A stretch of DNA of 9,223 nt from contig JBGVFN010000227.1 of assembly GCA_045121095.1 (NCBI GenBank), forward strand, positions 1 through 9,223, read 5' to 3'. The translations under genes were made by a program, and so were the position numbers. Source of the stretch: TWA4 sp045121095 (GTDB lineage Bacteria; Bacillota; Clostridia; Lachnospirales; Lachnospiraceae). Position 1 is the stretch's first letter. Every line of letters starts with the position of its first letter. The notes under the pieces were generated by a model that saw only the letters and a program-made list of their open reading frames with translations, did no database searches and was not told the origin of the DNA. Shown here piece by piece: positions 1 to 4,993 of the stretch.

Positions 1-273
1 ATCAATACCGAAGGTCAACTGCTGCGGGACTATTTTGAACAAAATGGGAAAAATGGGTTTGATTATGCTTACCGTTTTCCGGGAATCAATAAAGTTTTTC
101 AGGCAGCAGGCCGCGTAATCCGAACTGCCGAAGATAACGGAGTGGTTGTACTGCTGGATAACCGCATGCTGCTGGAAAGCCATGTAAAGCTGTTTCCTAT
201 GGACTGGGAGAATTATCAGGAAGTAAGACTGGAGACAGTTGGAACTATGGTGGAGAAATTCTGGCATTACTGA
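1..273 (+). CDS. C-terminal fragment of a Rad3/XPD-DinG-type ATP-dependent DNA helicase (5' truncated by the window)
   Basis: The window opens inside a reading frame that runs 90 codons to a TGA at 271-273. The visible residues carry QAAGRVIR (fragment residues 34-41), which is helicase motif VI of superfamily 2 Rad3/XPD/DinG enzymes (Q-x-x-G-R-x-x-R). It is preceded by FPGINKV and followed by a hydrophobic VVVLLD strand and an LFP-x-x-W stretch, the usual end of the HELICc2 domain. Such proteins unwind DNA 5'-3' using ATP and are linked to repair. The N-terminal Walker A and B boxes, any Fe-S cysteines and any nuclease domain lie outside the window, so DinG cannot be separated from other Rad3-like helicases. 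A terminator candidate follows at 380-405. The family call is confident; the gene name is not. Confidence 0.85.
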   Translation: MNTEGQLLRDYFEQNGKNGFDYAYRFPGINKVFQAAGRVIRTAEDNGVVVLLDNRMLLESHVKLFPMDWENYQEVRLETVGTMVEKFWHY

Positions 274-307
274 CGTTCATATTTACGTTTATGAAGTAGT
301 GTCGTAG

Positions 308-361
308 CATAGAAAAACCACCCTTAAAACTTTGACAGGTGGATAGGGTGGCAATTCTATG
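308..361. repeat. Long two-part inverted repeat downstream of the helicase gene
   Basis: CATAGAA (308-314) is the reverse complement of TTCTATG (355-361). Nested inside, CCACCC (319-324) is the reverse complement of GGGTGG (346-351), with a 21-nt centre. As RNA this would be a stem of 7 plus 6 pairs with a small asymmetric internal loop. It lies immediately before the terminator at 380-405. No ORF with a credible ribosome binding site covers it. It could be part of the helicase mRNA 3' end, a small RNA, or a remnant of a mobile element; the sequence does not decide. Confidence 0.6.
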
Positions 362-379
362 TTGTACTTATTTACTGGT

Positions 380-406
380 CAACCCCTTGTGGGCGGTTGC
401 CTTTTC
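380..406 (+). terminator. Rho-independent terminator for the helicase transcript
   Basis: CAACCCC (380-386) pairs with GGGCGGTTG (391-399), giving 7 pairs with a bulged C394 and a short loop. It is followed by CCTTTTCTTTATT. Stem plus T-rich tail on the plus strand fits an intrinsic terminator about 105 nt after the helicase stop. The gap to the stop is larger than usual, which leaves room for the separate inverted repeat at 308-361. Confidence 0.6.
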
Positions 407-458
407 TTTATTGTAACTAGTTCAATCCTAAAAGTCAATACCAATTTGGTACATCATC

Positions 459-1007
459 CTACTCTGCGGAATCGTTATAAAAAATCAACGTAAAGTAAAT
501 CACGGTATGTCCGTCAAAGTTATAACTCAGTCCCGCATCGGCAGCTGTCTGCATGATCAGAATACCGTGGCTTTCGATGGTGGCGAAACGGTGTTCAGGG
601 TCGCGGCAGGGTGCATCGGGATATGCACATTTATTGCAGTTCATGCAGCCGGTGGTCAGCGTCAGTGTCTCACCAAATGTCTCTTTCATCCGTTCGGTCA
701 GATCAAAGGAAACCTGTTCATGATCTCTGCGGGCATTGAGACATCCCTGGAAATCAGCGATATCCGGTACATCAGCCGCTGTGGTAAATAAAAGTGCGTG
801 AGAAAATTTACGACAGCGTTCCATACATTCTTCAATAGTGCCGATGACAGGCGGACAGGCCCAGGAATGTCCGTAGCGAGAGCATTCATTTTCACAGATA
901 AAACGAACCTTATCTGAAAAGACCAGATCTTCCCTTTCTAATAAAATATACTCACAGACTGGAAACTCTGCGATGAATTCGTCAATTTTTTCCTGATAAG
1001 TTGACAT
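459..1007 (-). CDS. DUF2284 predicted metal-binding protein
   Basis: 182 residues, ending with TAG at 459-461. ATG at 1005-1007 is preceded on the minus strand by AAGGAGG (1014-1020), which fixes the start. Cysteines fall in two groups. C38 and C42 with the WACPP motif (C51) and C61/C65 form an N-terminal set. C121, C124, C127 and C134 form a ferredoxin-like C-x2-C-x2-C-x6-C set followed by a Pro-rich stretch. This arrangement (GH-x-WACPP plus CxxCxxC and P-x-APCR) is the signature of DUF2284, proposed to bind a metal or Fe-S cluster. No signal peptide or membrane segment is visible, so it is probably cytosolic. The true role is unknown. It stands alone, with the helicase convergent on one side and tRNA-Gln divergent on the other. 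Confidence 0.88.
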   Translation of the reverse strand: MSTYQEKIDEFIAEFPVCEYILLEREDLVFSDKVRFICENECSRYGHSWACPPVIGTIEECMERCRKFSHALLFTTAADVPDIADFQGCLNARRDHEQVSFDLTERMKETFGETLTLTTGCMNCNKCAYPDAPCRDPEHRFATIESHGILIMQTAADAGLSYNFDGHTVIYFTLIFYNDSAE

Positions 1008-1041
1008 GCATTTCCTCCTTATGAAAAATCAATCTAACGCT

Positions 1042-1070
1042 AGTTTAACACATGTAACAAAAAAGGTAAA
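1042..1070 (-). promoter_or_regulatory. Candidate promoter of the DUF2284 gene
   Basis: Read on the minus strand, TTTACC (complement of 1065-1070) is followed after exactly 17 nt by TAAACT (complement of 1042-1047). Each hexamer matches the sigma-A consensus at 4 of 6 positions. A second TTTACC lies directly upstream (1071-1076). The predicted start is near 1035, giving a leader of about 28 nt before ATG that contains the AAGGAGG site. The match is only moderate. Confidence 0.4.
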
Positions 1071-1159
1071 GGTAAAAGGCTATGGCTGCTGAATTGTACC
1101 TATTGAATCTATAGCAAGAACAGTTCAAAAAAAATATTCAAAAAAGTTTAAAAAAGTGC

Positions 1160-1188
1160 TTGCAAATTATTTGGAAGTGTGTTATATT
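1160..1188 (+). promoter_or_regulatory. Promoter of tRNA-Gln
   Basis: TTGCAA (1160-1165), a 17-nt spacer, then TATATT (1183-1188): 4/6 and 5/6 matches to sigma-A with ideal spacing. The predicted start near 1195 lies about 50 nt upstream of the mature tRNA, giving a 5' leader for RNase P to remove. The region just upstream is rich in A-tracts (about 1128-1155), which can act as an UP-like element. Confidence 0.65.
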
Positions 1189-1245
1189 ATCTGAGTCGAC
1201 AGCGATAGCCGCTGAAACGACAAAGAAAATCATAATAAAAGACAT

Positions 1246-1317
1246 AGGGGTATCGCCAAACGGTAAGGCACCGGACTCTGACTCCGTCATCTCAAGGTTC
1301 GAATCCTTGTACCCCTG
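1246..1317 (+). tRNA. tRNA-Gln (anticodon CUG)
   Basis: A full cloverleaf can be drawn. The acceptor stem AGGGGTA (1246-1252) pairs with TACCCCT (1310-1316). The D-arm runs 1255-1269 (GCC...GGC). The anticodon stem is 1271-1275 with 1283-1287, with loop CTCTGAC and anticodon CTG at 1278-1280, which reads CAG. A 5-nt variable loop is followed by T-stem CAAGG/CCTTG around TTCGAAT (1298-1304). The discriminator is G1317, followed by CTT, so the CCA tail is not encoded and must be added enzymatically. The outermost anticodon-stem pair, C1271 with T1287, is mismatched, whereas a C-G pair is usual there. The gene is solitary, with its own promoter and terminator. Confidence 0.93.
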
Positions 1318-1321
1318 CTTA

Positions 1322-1350
1322 GGCCTGCACATAACTGCAGGTCTTTTTTT
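1322..1350 (+). terminator. Rho-independent terminator after tRNA-Gln
   Basis: GGCCTGCA (1322-1329) pairs with TGCAGGTC (1336-1343), eight pairs including one G-U, around a 6-nt loop. A run of seven T (1344-1350) follows. It starts 5 nt after the mature tRNA end. Confidence 0.88.
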
Positions 1351-1422
1351 GCGCAGATTACCGGAAGAATTTAAAATTAAAAATATGGTAACAATCTCCT
1401 TTTTTTGAGAAAACTTTTTTTC

Positions 1423-1451
1423 TTTACAAAAAAGAGATTTGCTTATATAGT
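1423..1451 (+). promoter_or_regulatory. Promoter of the miniprotein-pyrF-glycosyltransferase operon
   Basis: TTTACA (1423-1428), 17 nt, TATAGT (1446-1451): 5/6 matches in both hexamers with ideal spacing. The predicted start is near 1458, leaving a leader of about 125 nt before the first gene. It lies just downstream of the tRNA terminator, so the pyrF unit is independent of the tRNA. Confidence 0.7.
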
Positions 1452-1457
1452 AAAGGT

Positions 1458-1582
1458 AGTGTGCGGTGTATATCTGCGTTATGTTTACAGATTATGAAGG
1501 TCTGTAAAGCGTAACCTCTCCGCTCAGACAGAAGTGTCTGTTAGCACAGGCATTCTCTATTAAATGAAAAGGAGGCAGGCAG
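1458..1582 (+). promoter_or_regulatory. Structured 5' leader RNA of the pyrF operon, unknown class
   Basis: The untranslated leader folds well by eye. Its main hairpin pairs GTTATG (1478-1483) and TTTACAGA (1484-1491) with TCTGTAAA (1501-1508) and CGTAAC (1510-1515): 14 pairs with one G-U and a single bulged G1509, loop of 9 nt. A second hairpin is CAGACA/TGTCTG (1525-1530, 1535-1540) with loop GAAG. TGTGC (1460-1464) can pair with GCACA (1544-1548), closing both hairpins into a three-way junction. The ribosome binding site GGAGG (1571-1575) lies downstream, and TCTCC in a junction strand (1517-1521) could pair with it in an alternative fold. No T-tract follows a stem, so control of translation is more likely than termination. 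It matches no riboswitch class I can recognise; function is inference. Confidence 0.5.
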
Positions 1583-1750
1583 ATGGAGGCTCTCAAAAAC
1601 AGAGTAAAGGAACTGTTTGTCAGTCAGGAAGTTCGTATAACCGCAGCCTTGCAGCTGATTTTATGTTTCCTGGCACTTTCCTCAACGGTCAGTAAGGAAA
1701 TCCGTACAAATCAGAAAAAGCGCAAAAAAGCAGCTAAAAAGAAGAAATAG
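1583..1750 (+). CDS. Unrecognised 55-residue single-pass membrane miniprotein
   Basis: ATG at 1583 with GGAGG (1571-1575) 7 nt upstream and TAG at 1748-1750. The product has a charged amphipathic N-terminus (about residues 1-18), one hydrophobic stretch (about 19-37, with LQLILCFLAL at 23-32), and a strongly basic Lys-rich tail (about 43-55). This looks like one short membrane helix with a cytosolic basic tail, which would fit binding to anionic lipid or RNA. I do not recognise a family. The strong ribosome binding site, the promoter and leader ahead of it, and the start of pyrF only 40 nt downstream argue that it is real and co-transcribed. It may instead act mainly as a translated leader that couples to pyrF. 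Confidence 0.65.
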   Translation: MEALKNRVKELFVSQEVRITAALQLILCFLALSSTVSKEIRTNQKKRKKAAKKKK

Positions 1751-1790
1751 CCCATGGCTGCTCCATGTGAAGAGAAAGGAAAATGATATT

Positions 1791-2720
1791 ATGTCAATGG
1801 ATTTATTAATTGAAAAGATTGCAAAGATGAAAAACCCTACTGTAGCAGGTTTGGATCCCAAGCTGGAATATGTACCTCAGTACATTCTGGATGAAGCATT
1901 TGCTGCTACAGATGATGTGCTGGAAGCAGCAGCTAATGCACTGTTTACCTTTAATAAAGGTCTGATTGATGAATTATGTGATATTGTTCCTGCTGTAAAA
2001 CCTCAGGCTGCTTATTACGAAATGTATGGATGGCAGGGTGTGCGCGCACTGGCTCAGACCATTGCTTACGCACATGAAAAAGGTATGTATGTGATTACCG
2101 ATGGTAAACGTAATGACATCGGTACCACCATGGAAGCTTACGCAGCAGCACACATTGGCAAAACTGCTGTAAAGGGCGATATGGTAACTGCATTTGGCGG
2201 CGACTGCCTGACTGTAAACGGCTATCTGGGAAGCGACGGTATCAAGCCCCTCTTAAAGATGTGCAAAGAATATGACAAAGGTATTTACGTGCTGGTTAAG
2301 ACCTCCAATCCTTCTTCCGGTGAACTGCAGGATCAGAAGATCGGTGACAAGACCGTTTACGAAGTGATGGGTGAAATGTGTGAAAAATGGGGCGAAGAAG
2401 TTCCCGGCAAATACGGCTACTCTGCAGTCGGTGCAGTAGTTGGTGCAACCTATCCTTCTCAGCTGGAAGAACTGCGTGCCAAGATGCCTCACACCTTCTT
2501 CCTGGTTCCCGGCTACGGCGCACAGGGCGGCGGTGCAAAAGATGTAAGCTACGCATTTGACAAAAATGGTATGGGAGCCATCATCAACTCTTCCAGAGGT
2601 ATTATGTGCGCTTACAAGAAAGCAGGCGTAGATGAACATGATTATGCAAAAGCTGCAAGAGAAGAAGCAATTCGCATGAGAGAAGACATTCTCAGCGCAA
2701 TTGGTGATATTACATTATAA
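1791..2720 (+). CDS. pyrF: Orotidine 5'-phosphate decarboxylase, type 2
   Basis: Catalyses OMP to UMP plus CO2, the last step of de novo pyrimidine synthesis, in the cytosol. The 309-residue product has the TIM-barrel signatures of the larger type-2 PyrF: AGLDP (19-23), VKPQ with K70, the catalytic D-x-K-x-x-D set TDGKRNDI (D104, K106, D109), and the phosphate-binding VPGYGAQGG (239-247) with NSSRG (266-270). A frame-open GTG at 1767 has no ribosome binding site. ATG 1791 has AAAGGA (1775-1780) at 10 nt and is chosen; ATG 1797 is less well spaced. The gene is intact. Its operon is unusual: it is preceded by a 55-residue membrane miniprotein and followed after 21 nt by a glycosyltransferase, with no pyrK, pyrD or pyrE in view. 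Confidence 0.95.
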   Translation: MSMDLLIEKIAKMKNPTVAGLDPKLEYVPQYILDEAFAATDDVLEAAANALFTFNKGLIDELCDIVPAVKPQAAYYEMYGWQGVRALAQTIAYAHEKGMYVITDGKRNDIGTTMEAYAAAHIGKTAVKGDMVTAFGGDCLTVNGYLGSDGIKPLLKMCKEYDKGIYVLVKTSNPSSGELQDQKIGDKTVYEVMGEMCEKWGEEVPGKYGYSAVGAVVGATYPSQLEELRAKMPHTFFLVPGYGAQGGGAKDVSYAFDKNGMGAIINSSRGIMCAYKKAGVDEHDYAKAAREEAIRMREDILSAIGDITL

Positions 2721-2741
2721 GATAAGGACAAAGGTGATGAT

Positions 2742-3773
2742 ATGAAACTGTTATCCATTGCGATTCCCTGTTACAATTCCGCTTCTTATATGGAGAAATG
2801 TATCAAATCTCTGTTAAAAGGCGGTGAAGAGGTGGAAATCCTCATTGTTGACGATGGATCCACAAAAGACAATACTGCTGAGATCGCTGACCGGTATGCG
2901 GCCAAGTATCCCACCATTATTAAAGCAATTCATCAGGACAATGCAGGACATGGCGGAGCGGTTAATGCCGGTCTGGCCCATGCAACCGGCCTGTATTTTA
3001 AAGTAGTAGACAGTGATGACCATGTCAGTACAGAACCGTATCGAAAGATTCTGGATGTACTGCGTGAGATGGCTGCCACAGAAAATCCGGTGGACATGGT
3101 TCTGTCCAATTATGTATATGATAAGGTGGATGCAGCACATAAGATGGTTATGCGCTATCGCCATATTCTGCCCAAAGATCAGGTTTTCACATGGGATGAA
3201 ATCGGTCACTTCAAACCGGGCAAATACATTCTGATGCACTCCATTATTTACCGGACACAGCTTCTTCGCGACTGCGGACTGGAGCTGCCCAAACATACTT
3301 TTTATGTAGACAATATTTTCGCATTCCAGCCCTTCAGTTCCGTCAAGACCCTGTACTATCTGGATGTGAATTTCTATCGCTACTATATCGGCAGAGAAGA
3401 TCAGTCTGTCAATGAAAAGATCATGATCTCCAGAATTGATCAGCAGCTGCGTGTAAACCGTATTATGATCGATTCCTACACAGAAGCACAAGAAAAAGGT
3501 CTGATCGAGAGTAAGAAACTGGAAAAATACATGCGCAGCTATCTGACCATTATTACCTGTATCAGTTCCGTTCTGGCAATCCGCTCCAAGGATCCGGAAA
3601 ATCTGAAGAAAAAAGCAGAAATCTGGGCATATATGAAAGAACGCAATCCCAGGTTATGGAGAAAGATTCGTTTCAATATTCTGGGTATTGCCATGAATCT
3701 GCCGGGTAAAGCGGGCAGACAGATTGCAAGTATTGGCTACAGTGTTGCACAAAAGATTTATGGTTTTAATTAA
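2742..3773 (+). CDS. Family 2 glycosyltransferase
   Basis: 343 residues with a GT-A fold N-terminus: SIAIPCYN (5-12), LIVDDGST with the nucleotide-binding DDGS (37-40), DNAGHGGAVNAGL (66-78), and the DXD-type metal site DSDD (90-93). It transfers a sugar from a nucleotide-sugar to an acceptor, probably for cell-surface glycans; donor and acceptor cannot be told from the sequence. No signal peptide is seen. The C-terminal third is rich in Lys/Arg with one moderately hydrophobic stretch (about 264-280) but no clear membrane span, so it is likely cytosolic or peripheral. Start ATG 2742 has AAGGTGA (2731-2737) close upstream. It follows pyrF by 21 nt and is followed by the terminator at 3869, so it is the last gene of the pyrF unit. 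UMP made by PyrF feeds UDP-sugars, a possible but unproven link. Confidence 0.9.
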   Translation: MKLLSIAIPCYNSASYMEKCIKSLLKGGEEVEILIVDDGSTKDNTAEIADRYAAKYPTIIKAIHQDNAGHGGAVNAGLAHATGLYFKVVDSDDHVSTEPYRKILDVLREMAATENPVDMVLSNYVYDKVDAAHKMVMRYRHILPKDQVFTWDEIGHFKPGKYILMHSIIYRTQLLRDCGLELPKHTFYVDNIFAFQPFSSVKTLYYLDVNFYRYYIGREDQSVNEKIMISRIDQQLRVNRIMIDSYTEAQEKGLIESKKLEKYMRSYLTIITCISSVLAIRSKDPENLKKKAEIWAYMKERNPRLWRKIRFNILGIAMNLPGKAGRQIASIGYSVAQKIYGFN

Positions 3774-3792
3774 TCCATTCATTTGATGGATT
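3772..3792. repeat. Short inverted repeat overlapping the glycosyltransferase stop codon
   Basis: AATCCAT (3772-3778) and ATGGATT (3786-3792) form a perfect 7-bp stem with a 7-nt loop beginning at the TAA. No T-run follows, so it is probably an mRNA 3' hairpin rather than a terminator; the proper terminator lies at 3869-3897. Confidence 0.45.
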
Positions 3793-3868
3793 CAGCTGAT
3801 CAGTTTATGGATGTTATATGTAACTGTGAAAGCGTTAAATGAATAGTATTAGTATACAAAATAGTAAC

Positions 3869-3897
3869 AGGGCGGTCTATTCAGGCTGCCCTTTTTT
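3869..3897 (+). terminator. Rho-independent terminator of the pyrF operon
   Basis: AGGGCGGTC (3869-3877) pairs with GGCTGCCCT (3884-3892), nine pairs with two G-U, loop of 6 nt, then a T-run through 3897. It lies about 95 nt after the glycosyltransferase stop. Confidence 0.88.
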
Positions 3898-3953
3898 AGA
3901 CGTATTCAAAAGAATTCTTAGTAGCGTAACTTTTATAGGTAGTGAAGGCTTCA

Positions 3954-3982
3954 TTTACGTTTTTTGTAAAAATCCAGATAGT
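3954..3982 (+). promoter_or_regulatory. Candidate hisA promoter
   Basis: TTTACG (3954-3959), 17 nt, GATAGT (3977-3982), 4/6 matches each with ideal spacing. The start would be near 3989, giving a leader of about 40 nt ending in AGGAGG. TTTAC (3954-3958) and GTAAA (3966-3970) also form a short inverted repeat within it. The preceding terminator implies that hisA needs its own promoter, which supports a promoter in 3898-4018 even if these hexamers are wrong. Confidence 0.45.
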
Positions 3983-4029
3983 ACTTGGGTAAAGTTCGCT
4001 CTGGGAATAATGAACAGCAGGAGGTACAT

Positions 4030-4809
4030 ATGAAATTCAGACCGTGTATTGATATTCATAATGGAAAGGTCAAGCAGATCGTGGGAGGGAGTCTGAAGGA
4101 TTCCGGTGATTATGCGGTGAATAATTTTGTGTCAGAGAAAGATGCAGCCTGGTTTGCGGATTTTTACGCCAAAGACCAGTTAAAAGGCGGACATATTATT
4201 ATGTTAAATCCGGTTACTTCTCCTTATTATGAAGGGACAAAGGCACAGGCCATGGGTGCTTTGGGTGTCTGCCCGGGCAGTATGCAGATCGGCGGCGGGA
4301 TTACTGCGGAAAATGCAGCTGAATACATTGAGGCGGGTGCTTCTCATGTGATCGTAACCAGCTATGTTTTTAAAAATGGTCAGATTAACTGGGATAATCT
4401 GGAAAAAGTGAAGGCGCAGGTGGGAAAGGAACATCTGGTGCTGGATTTAAGCTGCCGCAGCAGAGATGGTGTTTACTATATCGTAACGGACCGCTGGCAG
4501 AAATTCACCGATGTGGCGCTGACTCCTGCGCTTCTGGATCAGCTGTCCGACAGCTGCGATGAATTTTTGATCCATGCGGTGGATGTGGAAGGCAAAGCAA
4601 ACGGCATTGAAACCGGCGTGGCGGATTTGTTAGGAAAATGGGGACAAATTCCTGTTACTTATGCAGGCGGCGTATCCAGCTTTGAGGATTTAAAGGCCTT
4701 AAAAAGGCTGGGACAGAATAAGGTGGACGTAACCATTGGCAGTGCACTGGATTTATTTGGCGGAAAACTTTCGTACCGGGAAGTACTGAGATTTTTAGAA
4801 GTGCTGTAA
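4030..4809 (+). CDS. hisA: Eukaryotic-type ProFAR isomerase (phosphoribosylformimino-AICAR ribotide isomerase)
   Basis: Performs the Amadori rearrangement of ProFAR to PRFAR in histidine synthesis, in the cytosol. The 259-residue barrel has CIDIHNGKVKQIVGGSL (6-22) with catalytic D8, QIGGGI (86-91), VIVTSYVF (107-114), VLDLSCR (137-143) with the probable second catalytic D139, FLIHAVDVEG (179-188), YAGGVSS (211-217) and VTIGSALDLFGG (234-245). These blocks match the yeast HIS6 type rather than the common bacterial HisA, from memory of the yeast protein. ATG 4030 has AGGAGG (4019-4024) at 5 nt; the upstream in-frame TTG at 3985 has no such site. No other his genes lie near, so it appears stand-alone. 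Confidence 0.9.
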   Translation: MKFRPCIDIHNGKVKQIVGGSLKDSGDYAVNNFVSEKDAAWFADFYAKDQLKGGHIIMLNPVTSPYYEGTKAQAMGALGVCPGSMQIGGGITAENAAEYIEAGASHVIVTSYVFKNGQINWDNLEKVKAQVGKEHLVLDLSCRSRDGVYYIVTDRWQKFTDVALTPALLDQLSDSCDEFLIHAVDVEGKANGIETGVADLLGKWGQIPVTYAGGVSSFEDLKALKRLGQNKVDVTIGSALDLFGGKLSYREVLRFLEVL

Positions 4810-4826
4810 AAGGGCAGTATTTTTCA

Positions 4827-4847
4827 AACCTTAAAATAACCTTAAAA
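4827..4847. promoter_or_regulatory. 11-bp direct repeat, candidate response-regulator site upstream of the ABC operon
   Basis: AACCTTAAAA occurs at 4827-4836 and again at 4838-4847, an exact repeat with 11-bp period (one helical turn). A third, weaker GTTAAAA follows at 4850-4856. Two tandem half-sites one turn apart is the usual layout for OmpR/PhoB-family regulators. It lies 17 nt after the hisA stop and about 40 bp upstream of the extended -10 at 4886-4894. The regulator is not in the window. Confidence 0.4.
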
Positions 4848-4885
4848 AAGTTAAAAGAAATTTATGAACTATCTGACAGGATTTG

Positions 4886-4894
4886 TGATAAACT
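4886..4894 (+). promoter_or_regulatory. Candidate extended -10 promoter for the ABC exporter operon
   Basis: TGA followed by TAAACT (4889-4894) forms an extended -10 element; no good -35 is found 16-18 nt upstream, which would fit dependence on an activator bound at the repeats at 4827-4847. The predicted start is near 4901. A weaker alternative is CTGACA (4873-4878) with a poor -10 near 4895. Confidence 0.3.
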
Positions 4895-4903
4895 TAACGA
4901 AGA

Positions 4904-4950
4904 TGTGGGATGAAAGCGACTGGATGCGGTTCGAAACGGTCTGTCCCACA
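4904..4950 (+). promoter_or_regulatory. Inverted repeat in the leader of the ABC exporter operon
   Basis: TGTGGGA (4904-4910) and TCCCACA (4944-4950) are exact reverse complements enclosing 33 nt. As RNA this gives a 7-bp stem at the very 5' end of the predicted transcript; as DNA the arms could be half-sites of a dimeric repressor. Inner pairing is weak (ACTG/CGGT). The ribosome binding site AGGAGG (4976-4981) lies downstream and is not part of it. Confidence 0.45.
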
Positions 4951-4993
4951 GGTTATTATATAGGTAAATTTACACAGGAGGCATGTTACACCT

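Noticed and set aside
439..451. Palindrome TACCAATTTGGTA just after the DUF2284 stop, as a minus-strand terminator
   Set aside because: Only a 6-bp stem with a 1-nt centre and no proper T-run follows on the minus strand; it may be chance.
1246..1350. tRNA-Gln as an integration site of a mobile element
   Set aside because: No integrase, no duplicated tRNA 3' end and no foreign-looking genes are seen downstream.
1458..1582. Known riboswitch (purine, preQ1, c-di-GMP, THF, ZTP) in the pyrF leader
   Set aside because: The conserved loop sequences of these classes are not present; only the general shape is shared.
2253..2639. Minus-strand reading frame of 128 codons inside pyrF
   Set aside because: It is a shadow of the pyrF codon pattern, with no ribosome binding site and no family features.
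2814..3491. Minus-strand reading frame of 225 codons inside the glycosyltransferase gene
   Set aside because: Long, but fully antisense to a well-supported gene, with no initiation signal or recognisable motif.
3985..4029. N-terminal extension of HisA from a TTG codon
   Set aside because: No ribosome binding site precedes it and homologues begin at the CIDIHNG block close to ATG 4030.
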